Positions 1 to 10,709 are shown, numbered from the stretch's first letter. The stretch: DNA of 64,000 bases from Marinobacter daqiaonensis (GCF_900115285.1 NZ_FOYW01000003.1:330111-394110); one strand, 5' to 3'. A program made the numbers and translations. The notes: generated by a model from the letters alone, not told the origin.

Positions 1-294
1 AGGACTTTCCCACTGCAAGGCAGGACGTTCGAAATCAATCACCGGATCCTGGTTTTTTACGGCGTCCCCACCCGCCAGCACATCATCATTGTCGGACGAA
101 TCATCACTGGCAACCGGTTCCTCCGGTTCGGAGCCGTTGGGGGTGGGCTCCGGGTCGCTGTTCTGAGTCCTGTTGGCAGGGTTTGTCTGATCAGCGGCAG
201 GGGCGGGGGGCTTCATGCCCGAGAGGTTGGAGTCGCCACCGCAGCCGGCCAGAAGCAGGCAGAGCAGAAAGGTAAAGAAATGCGAAAACGTCAT
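1..294 (-). CDS. Putative lipoprotein, C-terminus beyond window
   Basis: An open frame starts at ATG 294 and runs off the left edge after 98 codons. The N-terminus is a lipoprotein signal peptide: a hydrophobic stretch at residues 5-15, then the lipobox L15-A-G-C18, so C18 should be lipidated. After the lipobox comes a low-complexity, acidic and Pro/Ser/Asn-rich linker (about residues 20-80), as in tethered envelope proteins. The visible part has no recognisable enzymatic domain, so I give no function. It is divergent from the gene starting at 700. The frame is continuous and the lipobox is clear, but the main domain lies outside the window. Confidence 0.75.
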   Translation of the reverse strand, partial: MTFSHFFTFLLCLLLAGCGGDSNLSGMKPPAPAADQTNPANRTQNSDPEPTPNGSEPEEPVASDDSSDNDDVLAGGDAVKNQDPVIDFERPALQWESP

Positions 295-699
295 GGTATT
301 CCTCGCACGTAGTTAAGCCTGACCGCGTTGAACACCGCTGCCGCGAACTGGGTCCTGGAACGACAACAGCGTGGGTCAGGTCTGGTGGTCCACCGGAAAA
401 TCAGTATTTTTATGCCAGCGGATGCCGAGCCTTGATCGGGAAGTTGGCCCCCCGTATGCCACTGCGTACGAATTCAGTACGCATTATTCATTGTCGGATT
501 CGGGCCTCAAGTGACCATTCTGTAAAATGTCGGCTGGTTCACGTCCGATGAAAAATCCGTTTGACGGTTTGCGATCTTTGCCCGCGGTGGGCGATTAGTA
601 TGAATATTCTAATTTTTCCCCCTAATCTGTACTGGAATCACCGGGAGTCCCATCCAGGGACCGGCGACATTTTGAAGACCACTCAATAGGGGGTTGGTT
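295..699. other. Intergenic region with two inverted repeats
   Basis: This 405-bp gap between divergent genes holds no convincing ORF. Two repeats stand out. TGCGTAC (463-469) and GTACGCA (477-483) form a perfect 7-bp inverted repeat with a 7-bp spacer, the size of a dimeric repressor operator. A second, AT-rich imperfect palindrome lies at 593-612 (ATTAG...CTAAT), about 90 bp before the start at 700, and could overlap a promoter. I see no clear -35/-10 pair. Which regulator would bind is unknown. Confidence 0.4.
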
Positions 700-1320
700 A
701 TGGGTAAGCTTACAAATTGGCAGCAACAGCTGCAGGACATGGTTAACAAGGGTATTGACGCTGCGGAGAACGCGCAGAAGCAGGTTGCGGCCAGGCCGTT
801 CAATGCTGCCGAAAAACTTGAGGTCGAGATTCGCCAGCACCGGGTCAAGAATCTGCGCAAGCGTTATAACGGCGCAACCGAGGCCGTCTACGATCAGCTT
901 CGCACCCTGAACAGCCGTGTCGGCGGCTTTGCAGCAGATCTGATGGCGAAGCTGGAAAAGGAAACCGCTGACGCCGCCAAATCCGTCAGCAAGACCGCGG
1001 ACGAAGTCGCTGACGAGGTCTCCAGCAGCGCGGAGTCCACGGCCAGCGAAGTATCCGACAAGGCACAGAGGACCGCCAACACCGTATCCCGGGGTGCCAG
1101 GTCAACGGCCAGGGATGTCTCCAAGACAGCATCTTCGGCCGGTAAGGAAGTGAGTGAGGCCGCAGAAAAGACCTCAAAGACGGTTGCCGAGGAGGATAAC
1201 GCCTCCAGCAAATCAGGCTCTGGTTCGTCCAAAACCACCGCGAAGGCGAAAGAAACTGCCAGCAAGTCCAAAGAGACGAGCAGCAAGTCAACCGCCGACA
1301 AGGCCACGACTGGCGCCTGA
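700..1320 (+). CDS. Ala/Ser/Lys-rich helical protein (phasin/LEA-like composition)
   Basis: 206 residues from ATG 700. A purine-rich AGGGGG ends 6 nt before it, which makes this start better than the TTG at 694 in the same frame. Residues 1-90 are a mixed helical domain rich in Gln, Arg and Leu. Residues 90-206 are almost entirely Ala, Ser, Thr, Lys and Glu, with an 11-residue-like periodicity (S-K-T-A-D-E-V, S-E-V-S-D-K-A), as seen in LEA-type amphipathic helices and in phasins or histone-like tails. No signal peptide is visible, so it is probably cytoplasmic. I cannot assign a family; binding to granules, membranes or nucleic acid are all possible. An intrinsic terminator follows. Confidence 0.7.
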   Translation: MGKLTNWQQQLQDMVNKGIDAAENAQKQVAARPFNAAEKLEVEIRQHRVKNLRKRYNGATEAVYDQLRTLNSRVGGFAADLMAKLEKETADAAKSVSKTADEVADEVSSSAESTASEVSDKAQRTANTVSRGARSTARDVSKTASSAGKEVSEAAEKTSKTVAEEDNASSKSGSGSSKTTAKAKETASKSKETSSKSTADKATTGA

Positions 1321-1354
1321 TACCCGGATTGCAGGACAGTAGAATGACTGTCAG

Positions 1355-1385
1355 AAGGCCACCCCCCCGGGGGTGGCCTTTTTTG
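1355..1385 (+). terminator. Rho-independent terminator after the 700-1320 gene
   Basis: A perfect GC-rich hairpin (arms 1355-1366 and 1369-1380, centred on CCCCGGGG) is followed directly by a run of six T at 1379-1384. It ends the plus-strand transcript just before the convergent gene at 1391. Confidence 0.85.
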
Positions 1386-1390
1386 TAGAT

Positions 1391-2050
1391 TTACTGCGGG
1401 TTGCTGGTTTTCTGCGGGCCGCCCGGCTCCAGCGGCAGGGTCCGCTTGTGCTCAGTAATGGCTTCGAGGCGCTCGATATCTTCGAGATAACGCTCCTTCA
1501 GGATCTCGATTTCGGCGTTCTGAGCCGCGATTTCCGCCTCTATGTCCTCGATCTGTCGCTCCAGGCGGTCGATCTTGAGAAGCATGTTTTCGGGGATGTC
1601 GGTACCGGAGCGCTCCATGTTGGCGGCCCTCGAGTGCTCGGCGTCAAGCTGGGATTCGATGACCGAGATATTGCCCCGTTTGAGCTGGTTCAGGCCCTCA
1701 AGTTCACGGATTTTCCGGTGCAGTGCGCGCACCGCGTCGTCGGGGTGGCTGTATCGGCGCAGCAGGGCGCGGTCCTGCTTACGTTGTTCCTCCGCCTGCT
1801 GTTGCCGGCGCTTCTCCGCCTCCCGTTGGCGAAGTTCTTCCTCGGTGGGAGCCGGAGCAACACGCTCAATCACCCGGCCCTGGCTGTTGAGGATCTCATA
1901 GCCCCGGGTGGAGGCCTCCTGGGGCACGGTGTTGCTGATCACCATCTGGCCGCTGCTGTCCTGGTAACGATACATTCGGGCATCGGCAATGGAGGCGAAA
2001 AGCAGGCAGCTGGCTAGGAAAAGGCAGGTTGTCAGGCGAACTGTTTGCAC
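1391..2050 (-). CDS. DUF4124 domain protein with coiled-coil tail
   Basis: 219 residues starting with GTG at 2050. An N-terminal signal peptide (hydrophobic residues 6-20, ending A-D-A) is followed by a small DUF4124-type domain (about residues 25-65: MYRYQDSSGQ, then VISNTVPQE). That domain is common in exported gammaproteobacterial proteins and resembles a beta-rich cap. The rest (about 70-205) is a long charged coiled coil with many Arg, Glu and Gln. It is probably periplasmic. No catalytic residues are visible and no function is established. It is convergent with the gene at 700 and upstream of pyrE on the same strand, but 128 bp separate them. Confidence 0.75.
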   Translation of the reverse strand: MQTVRLTTCLFLASCLLFASIADARMYRYQDSSGQMVISNTVPQEASTRGYEILNSQGRVIERVAPAPTEEELRQREAEKRRQQQAEEQRKQDRALLRRYSHPDDAVRALHRKIRELEGLNQLKRGNISVIESQLDAEHSRAANMERSGTDIPENMLLKIDRLERQIEDIEAEIAAQNAEIEILKERYLEDIERLEAITEHKRTLPLEPGGPQKTSNPQ

Positions 2051-2178
2051 CGGGTTACACCGTTTTTGTCAGTGGGGATCGAGTGAGCGTCATCCGTGTT
2101 GGTATCAGAGCATACCAGACATGCCTGTCGTTGCTACGGACCAGATCACAGGCCGGGCAGCAGCCGGCTATCGGCCTT

Positions 2179-2820
2179 TCAGCTGACGCCATACCGCTGG
2201 CGATAGTCCGCGATCGCCCTGGCGTGCCCGGTGAGTTCCGGATAGTCCTGGAGATACTCCAGCACTTGTTCCAGCTTGATGATGCTTATGACCGGTATGC
2301 CATAGTTTTGTTCCACCTCCTGGATCGCGGACAGGTCGCCCTTTCCGCGCTCCTGGCGGTCCAGAGCGATAAGCACGCCCGCGGGTCTTGCACCGGCCGC
2401 TTCTATCATCGTCATGGACTCCCGTATTGCAGTTCCGGCAGTGATGACATCGTCGATGATCAGAATGCGGCCCGCCAAGGGTGTGCCGACAATGTTGCCG
2501 CCCTCGCCATGGTCCTTGGCTTCTTTGCGGTTAAAGGCCCAGGGACGGTTATCGCCACTACTTGCCAGGCTCATGGCGGTGGTGGTCGCCAAGGGAATGC
2601 CCTTATAGGCGGGGCCGAAAATAATGTCATAATCCAGCCCGCTGCGGGTGAGGGCGGCGGCATAGGCCTGGCTCAGCCGGAGCAGGTCATTGCCCGTATT
2701 GAACAGACCGGCATTGAAAAAATAGGGGCTGGTGCGGCCGGACTTGAGGGTGAACTCACCGAAGCGGAGTACTTCCCGGTGTATTGCAAACTCAATGAAA
2801 TCGCGCTGGTAGTCGTGCAT
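2179..2820 (-). CDS. pyrE: Orotate phosphoribosyltransferase
   Basis: 213 residues, the same length as E. coli PyrE. It makes orotidine 5'-phosphate from orotate and PRPP in pyrimidine synthesis. The PRPP-binding motif [16 protein letters not shown] is intact, and the N-terminal [16 protein letters not shown] segment is typical of OPRTase. The frame extends 11 codons upstream, but ATG 2820 ([11 protein letters not shown]) matches the family N-terminus. It is divergent from crc at 2903, the conserved pyrE-crc arrangement of pseudomonads, so the 82-bp gap should carry both promoters. Confidence 0.96.
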   Translation of the reverse strand: MHDYQRDFIEFAIHREVLRFGEFTLKSGRTSPYFFNAGLFNTGNDLLRLSQAYAAALTRSGLDYDIIFGPAYKGIPLATTTAMSLASSGDNRPWAFNRKEAKDHGEGGNIVGTPLAGRILIIDDVITAGTAIRESMTMIEAAGARPAGVLIALDRQERGKGDLSAIQEVEQNYGIPVISIIKLEQVLEYLQDYPELTGHARAIADYRQRYGVS

Positions 2821-2902
2821 GACAAGGCTTCTGGCGGGGGCTGGTTCTTTCAAATACGTGTAAAAACGGTATCATACACACAAACTGAATCAGGGAATAC
2901 GT

Positions 2903-3712
2903 ATGCGTGTAGTATCAATCAGCGTCAATGGCCTCGAGCAGGCCGTTGACAGGGGCTTTTTTGACTGGATTGCCCGCCAGGACGCCGACGTTATCTGTGT
3001 TCAGGACCATCGCATGCGGGTCTATGAAATCGAGGACCGCAACCTGATTCCCGAAGGGTATGAAGCCTACTTCATAGACGGCGAGCGCAACGAGGACGGT
3101 GGCGTGGGGATTTATACCCGGCACTTTCCCAAGGCCATCATGTACGGTTTCGCCAGTGAGCAGGCGGACCGCGAGGGCCGCTTTATCCAGGCGGACTTTG
3201 ACCGCGTGAGTGTCGCCAGCGTGCTGGCTCCCAACGCCCTGGGCCGTGAAGATGAATTGCTCGGCGACGAGAATGACCTGACCGTTCTGGATCACAAGGA
3301 CGAGTTCATGGACGATTTCGGTCTGCACATGCAGAAAACCCTGCGCAAGCGCCGGCAGTTCATCTTCTGCGCGAATCTGCAGACCGCTCATCATGTTACT
3401 GATGCCAGCCCCATTTATCATCAGCTGGATGTATCCGGCTTCCTGCCTCACGAGCGGGCATTTCTCGATCGCCTGATTGATGAAATGGGAGCCGTTGATG
3501 CCTTCCGTGAGATCAACAAGCAGAGCAACCAGTACACCTGGTGGCCGGAATGGGAAGGTGGTGAGCGCAAGAATGTGGGTATTCGTGCCGACTACCAGCT
3601 ACTGACGCCGGGTATTCGCAAGACTATTGTCGATGGCTGGATCGATGAAAGCGCCCGCTTTTCGGACCATGCTCCGCTGATCATGGAATACGATATCCAG
3701 ATCGGTTTCTGA
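2903..3712 (+). CDS. crc: Crc, catabolite repression control protein (Xth-family fold)
   Basis: 269 residues of the exonuclease III/EEP fold. Similarity is strongest to Pseudomonas Crc: the start MRVVSISVNGL, QADFDRVSVAS, the NQYTWWPEW segment and DYQLLTPG. Crc works with Hfq to repress translation of mRNAs carrying A-rich motifs and has no nuclease activity in Pseudomonas. Against E. coli Xth the key Tyr109, Asp151 and Asn153 positions are not conserved and Glu34 is Asp35. The Asn near position 9 and the C-terminal SDHAP pair are kept. That pattern suggests a non-catalytic protein with slightly more ancestral residues than P. aeruginosa Crc (SQHAP). The neighbours pyrE and rph, and the sRNA and CbrAB genes at 34.6-39.8 kb, support the Crc call. 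Confidence 0.9.
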   Translation: MRVVSISVNGLEQAVDRGFFDWIARQDADVICVQDHRMRVYEIEDRNLIPEGYEAYFIDGERNEDGGVGIYTRHFPKAIMYGFASEQADREGRFIQADFDRVSVASVLAPNALGREDELLGDENDLTVLDHKDEFMDDFGLHMQKTLRKRRQFIFCANLQTAHHVTDASPIYHQLDVSGFLPHERAFLDRLIDEMGAVDAFREINKQSNQYTWWPEWEGGERKNVGIRADYQLLTPGIRKTIVDGWIDESARFSDHAPLIMEYDIQIGF

Positions 3713-3735
3713 CCGGCCGCTATGAATGCTTGAGA

Positions 3736-3766
3736 CAAAAAAGCGCGCCCCCTGGCGCGCTTTTTT
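3736..3766. terminator. Bidirectional intrinsic terminator between crc and rph
   Basis: A GCGCGCC/GGCGCGC stem is flanked by A runs on the left and six T on the right. It can therefore end transcription of crc (plus) and of the convergent rph (minus). Confidence 0.9.
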
Positions 3767-3793
3767 ATGTTCCGCTGTGACGGCGAGCCTTGC

Positions 3794-4510
3794 TCAGCCG
3801 CCCAGGGCGTCCTTCTGGATCGCAAACAGCCTGTCAATTCCCTGCTTCGCCAGGGTCAGCATTCCGTCCAGTTCATCCTGTACAAAGGGCACTCCCTCGG
3901 CGGTCCCCTGAATTTCAATGAAACCTCCCTGGTCGGTCATGATCACGTTCATGTCGGTTTCCGCCTCGGAATCCTCCGGGTAGTCCAGGTCCACCACCGG
4001 CGTGCCGCGATAGATGCCCACAGAGACGGCGGCCACCATCTGTTTTAGCGGTGACGTCTTCAGTCGCCCTTCCTTCACCAGGAAGTTCAGGGCGTCCACC
4101 AGGGCGACGCAGCCACCGGTAATCGCGGCCGTGCGGGTGCCCCCGTCCGCCTGGATGACATCACAGTCGATGGTAATGGTGTGCTCCCCCAGGGCCTCCA
4201 GGTCCACGGCTGCCCTCAGCGAGCGGCCTATCAGTCGCTGGATCTCGACGGTGCGTCCACCCTGTTTGCCCCGGGCCGCTTCCCGGCCCATGCGGCTGCC
4301 GGTGGAGCGCGGCAGCATGCCGTACTCGGCGGTAATCCAGCCCCGGCCTTCGCCCCGGAGGAAGGGTGGAACCCGGTTCTCCACGGAGGCGGTGCAGATG
4401 ACGCGGGTGTCGCCAAATTCAACCAGCACGGAGCCCTCCGCATGGCGGGTAAAGTTCCGGGTAAGGGTGATGTTCCTGGGCTGGTCCGGCTTTCGTCCGC
4501 TCGGTCGCAT
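3794..4510 (-). CDS. rph: Ribonuclease PH
   Basis: 238 residues, the usual length. RNase PH is a phosphorolytic 3'-5' exoribonuclease that trims tRNA 3' ends. Family landmarks are the N-terminal MRPSGR start, VICTASVE, the phosphate-site region GRSLRAAVD, and [22 protein letters not shown]. The open frame begins 32 codons earlier, but ATG 4510 gives the conserved N-terminus and has GGATC a few bases upstream. It is divergent from yicC, as in many proteobacteria. Unlike E. coli K-12, no frameshift is present and the C-terminus is complete. Confidence 0.97.
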   Translation of the reverse strand: MRPSGRKPDQPRNITLTRNFTRHAEGSVLVEFGDTRVICTASVENRVPPFLRGEGRGWITAEYGMLPRSTGSRMGREAARGKQGGRTVEIQRLIGRSLRAAVDLEALGEHTITIDCDVIQADGGTRTAAITGGCVALVDALNFLVKEGRLKTSPLKQMVAAVSVGIYRGTPVVDLDYPEDSEAETDMNVIMTDQGGFIEIQGTAEGVPFVQDELDGMLTLAKQGIDRLFAIQKDALGG

Positions 4511-4704
4511 AGTTGATCCTTCTGAATCGGAGAGTGAATGGGTCAGTACCTGGCCCGCAATGTGGCGGACAGGCCGTTCACGTGGAAAGGAACCGGAGTA
4601 TAGCACGGCGTGTTTCCCTTCCGGACAGGCCGGAGATTCCGCCTTGGGCCCCGCAAGCTGGTAGACTGTGAGTTAAACGTTTTCCGTAGCCCAATGGAGT
4701 CACC

Positions 4705-6329
<1,625 letters not shown>

Positions 6330-6440
6330 CGGTATACATCGTGAGCACTTGCCGGTAGACTACGCGGTCTGCTGAAGGGTCCGGTTTTGACCGGGCTGAC
6401 CGAATTCACACCGTAATCTGTTATCTCAGTCGGGGAAGAT

Positions 6441-6653
6441 ATGGCACGAGTTACCGTTGAAGATTGCCTGGAAAACGTCGACAACCGTTTCCAGCTGGTT
6501 ATGCTGGCGACCAAGCGCGCCCGCCAGATCGCCACCAAGGGCTTCGATCCGCTGGTGCCGGAAGAGAATGACAAGCCGACCGTTATCGCCCTGCGGGAAA
6601 TCGCCGAAGGCAAGATCACCCGGTCCCTGCTGACGGAAGAAGACGAGGATTGA
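6441..6653 (+). CDS. rpoZ: RNA polymerase omega subunit
   Basis: 70 residues. It starts [17 protein letters not shown], followed by the family core [13 protein letters not shown] (about 20-32) and the helical stretch [13 protein letters not shown]. It is shorter than E. coli omega (91) but has the conserved core; the acidic C-terminus TEEDED ends early. Omega helps fold and assemble beta' and contributes to the ppGpp site of polymerase. A strong hairpin terminator separates it from spoT. Confidence 0.95.
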   Translation: MARVTVEDCLENVDNRFQLVMLATKRARQIATKGFDPLVPEENDKPTVIALREIAEGKITRSLLTEEDED

Positions 6654-6778
6654 GCCTGCTTCGGCCACGCCGGCTGAAGAGGCTGTAAAAGACCATTGAA
6701 ATTCGCCCCGATGGATTTATAGTGGATACATGGCGCAATGCGTGAGGCGCCACGTAATTCCAGCGGGGTACAGGAAGA

Positions 6779-6806
6779 GCCCGAATGTTCGCATTCGGGC
6801 TTTTTT
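6779..6806 (+). terminator. Intrinsic terminator between rpoZ and spoT
   Basis: GCCCGAATG-TTCG-CATTCGGGC is a perfect 9-bp stem with a UUCG tetraloop, followed by TTTTTT. It ends gmk-rpoZ transcripts, so spoT expression depends on read-through or on its own promoter inside the short gap. Confidence 0.9.
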
Positions 6807-6839
6807 ATCCCCGTTTCCTGAGATCCATTCGGAGGCGCG

Positions 6840-9023
6840 GTGGCGCAAGAGCTACTAGTAGCGGAGCGAGAGCGGGAGGAGGCCACAGTCGAAGGCCTGG
6901 CAACCCAGCTTGGCAGCTATCTGGACGACAGTCGCATCGATCAGGTGCGCCGGGCCTACTATTATGCCGAACAGGCCCATGAGGGCCAGATGCGACGCAG
7001 TGGTGAGCGCTATATCACCCACCCCCTCGCGGTTGCCACCATCCTGGCGGACATGCGGCTCGATCATCAGAGCCTGATGGCTGCGATGCTTCACGACGTG
7101 ATTGAAGATACCAGTATTCCCAAGGAAGCCCTAAGCGAGCAGTTTGGCGACTCCGTGGCCGATCTGGTGGATGGCGTCAGCAAGCTGACCCAGATCGAGT
7201 TCCGCTCCCGTGCCGAAGCCCAGGCCGAGAACTTCCAGAAGATGACCCTGGCCATGGCCCGGGACATCCGGGTCATTATCGTCAAACTCGCGGACCGCCT
7301 GCACAATATGCGCACACTCGGGCCCATGCCCTATGAGAAGCGCCAGCGCATTGCCACTGAAACCCTGGATATATACGCTCCCATCGCCAACCGGCTGGGC
7401 ATGCACCGGGTCTGTACTGAACTCGAAGACCTCGGTTTTGCGTCCCTCTATCCCATGCGGGCGAAATACATCTCCAAGGCCGTGGACAAGCTTCGGGGCA
7501 GCCACCGGGAGATCATCGACGAGATCAGGGGCAGACTCGAGGACAAGCTTCAGGAACGCGGATTGCCCGGTCTCATCATGGGGCGGGAAAAGCACCTGAA
7601 TTCCATCTACAACAAGATGAAATTCCGGCACAAGTCCTTCCATGAGATCATGGATGTCTATGCCTTCCGCATCATCACCGACAGCGAAGACGACTGCTAC
7701 CGCATCCTGGGTGCTGTCCACAGTCTGTATAAGCCGCTGCCGGGCCGGTTCAAGGACTATATCGCCATGCCCAAGGCGAATGGCTACCAGTCCCTCCATA
7801 CCACCCTTTTCGGGATGCACGTCAATATCGAGATCCAGATCCGCACCGAAGAGATGGAACAGATCGCCAATGACGGCATTGCCGCCCACTGGATGTACAA
7901 GCACGAGCAGTCGCCCGTCACTGCGGTGAACCAGAAGCGGGTGGACCGGTGGGTCCAGGGGCTGATGGAAATGCGGGAGCGGGCGGTGGATTCGCTGGAG
8001 TTCATCGAACACGTCAAGACGGACCTGTTCCCGGACGAGGTCTATGTGTTCACGCCCAAGGGCAAGATTCTCGAGCTTCCCTCCGGCGCCACGCCGGTGG
8101 ACTTTGCCTACGCCATTCACACGGACATCGGCAACGCCTGCGTGGCCTGCCGGGTCAACCGCAATCTGGGGTCCCTCAGTCAGCCCCTGCAGAGTGGCCA
8201 GACGGTGGAAATCATCACCGCCCCCAATGCCCGGCCCAATCCGGCCTGGCTGAGTTTCGTGGTGACCGGCAAAGCGCGGAGCAGCATCCGGCATGCGCTC
8301 AAGCTGCAGCGCCGGGCGGAGTCCCTGGCGCTGGGCAAGACCCTTCTCAAGAAATCCCTGCATGGCTTTGGCCGGAAGCTCTCGGAGCTGAGGGATGAAC
8401 AGATTGGCGCGGTGGTCCGGCACAACCAGGTGGAAAGTTTCGACGACCTGCTCAGCGAGATCGGCATCGGCAACCGGATGGCCTATCTCATTGCCCGCCA
8501 GCTGGTGGCAGGCGATGTGATTACGGAACCCGGCCCTGGGGACAAGGAGACCATCACCGATGATGGCACTGGTAAACACGGCGCCGTGACCATACGTGGC
8601 ACTGAGGGGCTGCTGGTGCGTTTCGCCAATTGCTGCAAGCCGATCCCCGGCGATCCCGTGGTGGGCGTCATGGACTCCGGACATGGTCTGGTGATTCACA
8701 GTGATACCTGTCCGCGTCTGCCGGAAAGCTCGGAAGACCGGGCCCAGCTTACCCATCTCAAATGGGCAAAAGACATCACCGACGAATTCTCGGTTGAGCT
8801 CCGGGTGGAGCTTGAGCGTCAGCGTGGGGTGATCGCCGAGGTGGCGAGCGCGGTGGCCAAGGCGGATGGCAACATCGAACGCATCAACGTGGAAGAGCAG
8901 AACGCCCGCCTCAGCGTGGTGAGTCTGGTAGTGCACGTCAACGGACGCAAGCACCTGGCCCGAGTGATGCGTCGGGTTCGCAATATTCGCGCTGTGACCC
9001 ATATCAGCCGGGTTCGGAGCTGA
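6840..9023 (+). CDS. spoT: Bifunctional (p)ppGpp synthetase/hydrolase SpoT
   Basis: 727 residues from GTG 6840; GGAGG lies 4 nt upstream. The N-terminal HD hydrolase domain carries the HD pair in MLHDVIEDT (about residue 85). The synthetase domain (about 240-350) contains PGRFKDY, the RXKD signature of bifunctional SpoT/Rel rather than the EXDD of monofunctional RelA. It also has [15 protein letters not shown] domain (about 395-455: [24 protein letters not shown]), a zinc-finger-like helical part with NCCKPIPGD (about 595) and a C-terminal ACT domain (about 655-727) follow. It sets ppGpp levels in response to nutrient and fatty-acid stress. The gene lies between rpoZ and ridA as in Pseudomonas. 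Confidence 0.97.
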   Translation: MAQELLVAEREREEATVEGLATQLGSYLDDSRIDQVRRAYYYAEQAHEGQMRRSGERYITHPLAVATILADMRLDHQSLMAAMLHDVIEDTSIPKEALSEQFGDSVADLVDGVSKLTQIEFRSRAEAQAENFQKMTLAMARDIRVIIVKLADRLHNMRTLGPMPYEKRQRIATETLDIYAPIANRLGMHRVCTELEDLGFASLYPMRAKYISKAVDKLRGSHREIIDEIRGRLEDKLQERGLPGLIMGREKHLNSIYNKMKFRHKSFHEIMDVYAFRIITDSEDDCYRILGAVHSLYKPLPGRFKDYIAMPKANGYQSLHTTLFGMHVNIEIQIRTEEMEQIANDGIAAHWMYKHEQSPVTAVNQKRVDRWVQGLMEMRERAVDSLEFIEHVKTDLFPDEVYVFTPKGKILELPSGATPVDFAYAIHTDIGNACVACRVNRNLGSLSQPLQSGQTVEIITAPNARPNPAWLSFVVTGKARSSIRHALKLQRRAESLALGKTLLKKSLHGFGRKLSELRDEQIGAVVRHNQVESFDDLLSEIGIGNRMAYLIARQLVAGDVITEPGPGDKETITDDGTGKHGAVTIRGTEGLLVRFANCCKPIPGDPVVGVMDSGHGLVIHSDTCPRLPESSEDRAQLTHLKWAKDITDEFSVELRVELERQRGVIAEVASAVAKADGNIERINVEEQNARLSVVSLVVHVNGRKHLARVMRRVRNIRAVTHISRVRS

Positions 9024-9117
9024 TGGCTCCCGGAGCCGGACCTCGCCGGGGCGGTTGACAGTTTCCCGCCCCGAGCGGCAGCATGTTCTTTTTACACCAA
9101 CGCAGGACCAACCCCAG

Positions 9118-9504
9118 ATGAGCAACAAATCCATTATCCAGACCGATGCCGCGCCAGAAGCCATTGGTACATACTCCCAGGCCGTCAAGGCAGGCGATAC
9201 TGTGTATCTTTCGGGACAGATTCCGCTGGATCCGCAGACCATGGAGGTGGTGTCCGGCGATTTTGGTGACAAGGCCCGGCGGGTATTCGAGAACCTCAAG
9301 GCCGTCTGTGAGGCGGCCGGCGGCGGTCTCCAGGATATTGTGAAGCTCAACATTTACATGACCGACCTGGCCAACTTCGCCACCGTGAACGAAGTCATGG
9401 CAACCTACTTCCAGGAGCCCTACCCGGCACGGGCCGCCATCGGGGTGGCCTCCCTGCCCAAGGGCGTCCCGGTGGAAATGGACGCCATCATGGTGATTAG
9501 CTAG
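9118..9504 (+). CDS. ridA: RidA family enamine/imine deaminase
   Basis: 128 residues, the usual RidA length. RidA hydrolyses reactive 2-aminoacrylate-type enamines made by PLP enzymes. Visible landmarks are [36 protein letters not shown], and the substrate-carboxylate Arg in [23 protein letters not shown]. The frame extends 21 codons upstream, but ATG 9118 with CAGGA 12 nt before it gives the normal N-terminus. The stop codon TAG is also the first part of an inverted-repeat element (CTAG at 9501-9504), so an insertion occurred exactly at the end of this gene without shortening it. Confidence 0.93.
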   Translation: MSNKSIIQTDAAPEAIGTYSQAVKAGDTVYLSGQIPLDPQTMEVVSGDFGDKARRVFENLKAVCEAAGGGLQDIVKLNIYMTDLANFATVNEVMATYFQEPYPARAAIGVASLPKGVPVEMDAIMVIS

Positions 9505-9770
9505 TGTCCCGGCCGGTCAATTCGCTGACCTACTGAGCCCCTGAAAGCCTTGAGAGCAAGGCGCGGTGTCGAAGGTTTGGTGGTTCCAAATCGAGGCGCC
9601 GCAACACAGCTCTCAAGGCTTTCAGGGGCTCCCGGAGGGCTTGCCGCTGGCGACTCTGGACCTGTGTTGTCAGCCCTTGATGTGGAACCACCACACCTGC
9701 GGACTGACGCCTTGGCCAGAGTCGCCAGCGGCAAGCAATAGGTCAGCGAATTAACCGGCCGGGACACTAG
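9501..9770. repeat. Non-coding inverted-repeat element with two hairpin half-units (MITE-like)
   Basis: Terminal inverted repeats of 32 bp (9501-9532 and 9739-9770) match at 31 of 32 positions and both include an outer CTAG. Inside are two perfect hairpins. Arms 9535-9556 and 9610-9631 pair over 22 bp; arms 9639-9659 and 9716-9736 pair over 21 bp. The loops (9557-9609, and 9662-9714 read in reverse complement) are homologous 53-mers, with 38 of 53 identical in blocks of 7, 10 and 8 nt. The two stems have unrelated sequences. The element therefore consists of two inverted copies of one design: shared loop, variable but perfectly paired stem. No ORF of transposase size fits. It lies between the convergent ridA and SDR genes. 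Confidence 0.85.
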
Positions 9771-9778
9771 CCGGTGCA

Positions 9779-10657
9779 CTAACCCTTACTTTTCAGTTCT
9801 TCGATCATGGGCCGGTAGCCGGTCCGGAAATCCGGGTAGCGGAATTCAAAGCCGGTATCGAGAAGGCGCTGGTTGTTACACCGTTTGCTGCCACCCCGGC
9901 CGCCCGTGCGTCCATCTGGCCGGGGTGGCTGGCAGGGCAGCTGGTTGCGAATCCATGCCACCACCTCATCCAGCCTCGCGGGTTCGCAGTCGCTGGCCAG
10001 GTAGCAGTCCTTGAGGAGGGTGCCTGTCAGCGCCAGCTGAATCAGGTGGATGCACACGGCAGCGGCATCTTCCTCGTGAATCCGGTTGGTGTAGGGGCCG
10101 GGCGAGGCCGGATTCAGTTCACCCTCGACGACCGATTCCAGAAAGCGGCCACGGCCGGGCCCGTAAATCCCACTGAAACGAATGACCGTGGCGGGCAGCC
10201 CACTCCCGATCGCCAGTCTCTCACCCTCAAGCACCCGTTCGCCACTGAAGCGCCGCGGCCCCATGGGACTGGATTCGTCTACCTCGCTGTCGTCATCCTG
10301 GCCGTAGACGCTGGTGCTGCTGATGAAGAACAGTCGCTGGAGCCTGCTGGTGTCAGTTTCGGCCAGAAGATTGGTCAGGCCGGTCACATAGGCCTGGCGG
10401 TAGCCCGTGTCGTCGTAGCTTGAGGGGGTGAGGCAGTAGAGGATGATGTCGGGGGCTGCAGGAACCGCCCGGGCAAGGGAAGACCTGTCCAGGAGGTCTG
10501 CCGGCGCCGGGTTCACCTCGGAGGGGATGGCACTGGCAGTGCGACGGATTCCCCAGACCTCGGCCGAGGAGGCAAGCCGTCGTGCGACCTCTCCGCCCAG
10601 GGCGCCGCAACCAGCTACAAGAATACGGGGCCGGGACGGGCCCGTGGTGATTGCCAT
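9779..10657 (-). CDS. NAD(P)-dependent epimerase/dehydratase-like SDR
   Basis: 292 residues from ATG 10657; the in-frame TTG at 10669 directly abuts the AAGGA and is unlikely. This is an extended short-chain dehydrogenase fold. The nucleotide-binding motif is ILVAGCGALGGEVARRL (about residues 12-28), SSTSVYGQ (about 115-122) holds the Ser and Tyr of the atypical SDR active site, and FSGIYGPGRG follows. It resembles the YeeZ group of atypical SDRs, whose substrates are unknown. It is divergent from oxyR with a 52-bp gap, which is suggestive of shared regulation but not evidence for it. Confidence 0.8.
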   Translation of the reverse strand: MAITTGPSRPRILVAGCGALGGEVARRLASSAEVWGIRRTASAIPSEVNPAPADLLDRSSLARAVPAAPDIILYCLTPSSYDDTGYRQAYVTGLTNLLAETDTSRLQRLFFISSTSVYGQDDDSEVDESSPMGPRRFSGERVLEGERLAIGSGLPATVIRFSGIYGPGRGRFLESVVEGELNPASPGPYTNRIHEEDAAAVCIHLIQLALTGTLLKDCYLASDCEPARLDEVVAWIRNQLPCQPPRPDGRTGGRGGSKRCNNQRLLDTGFEFRYPDFRTGYRPMIEELKSKG

Positions 10658-10709
10658 AGTCAATTTCAATCCTTATGCTTTAGCTCATAAAGAGCAATTG
10701 GAGTCTGTC

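Noticed and set aside
7131..9353. 740-codon open frame on the minus strand opposite spoT
   Set aside because: It mirrors the third-position GC bias of spoT, has no recognisable domain and no proper start site. SpoT on the plus strand is certain.
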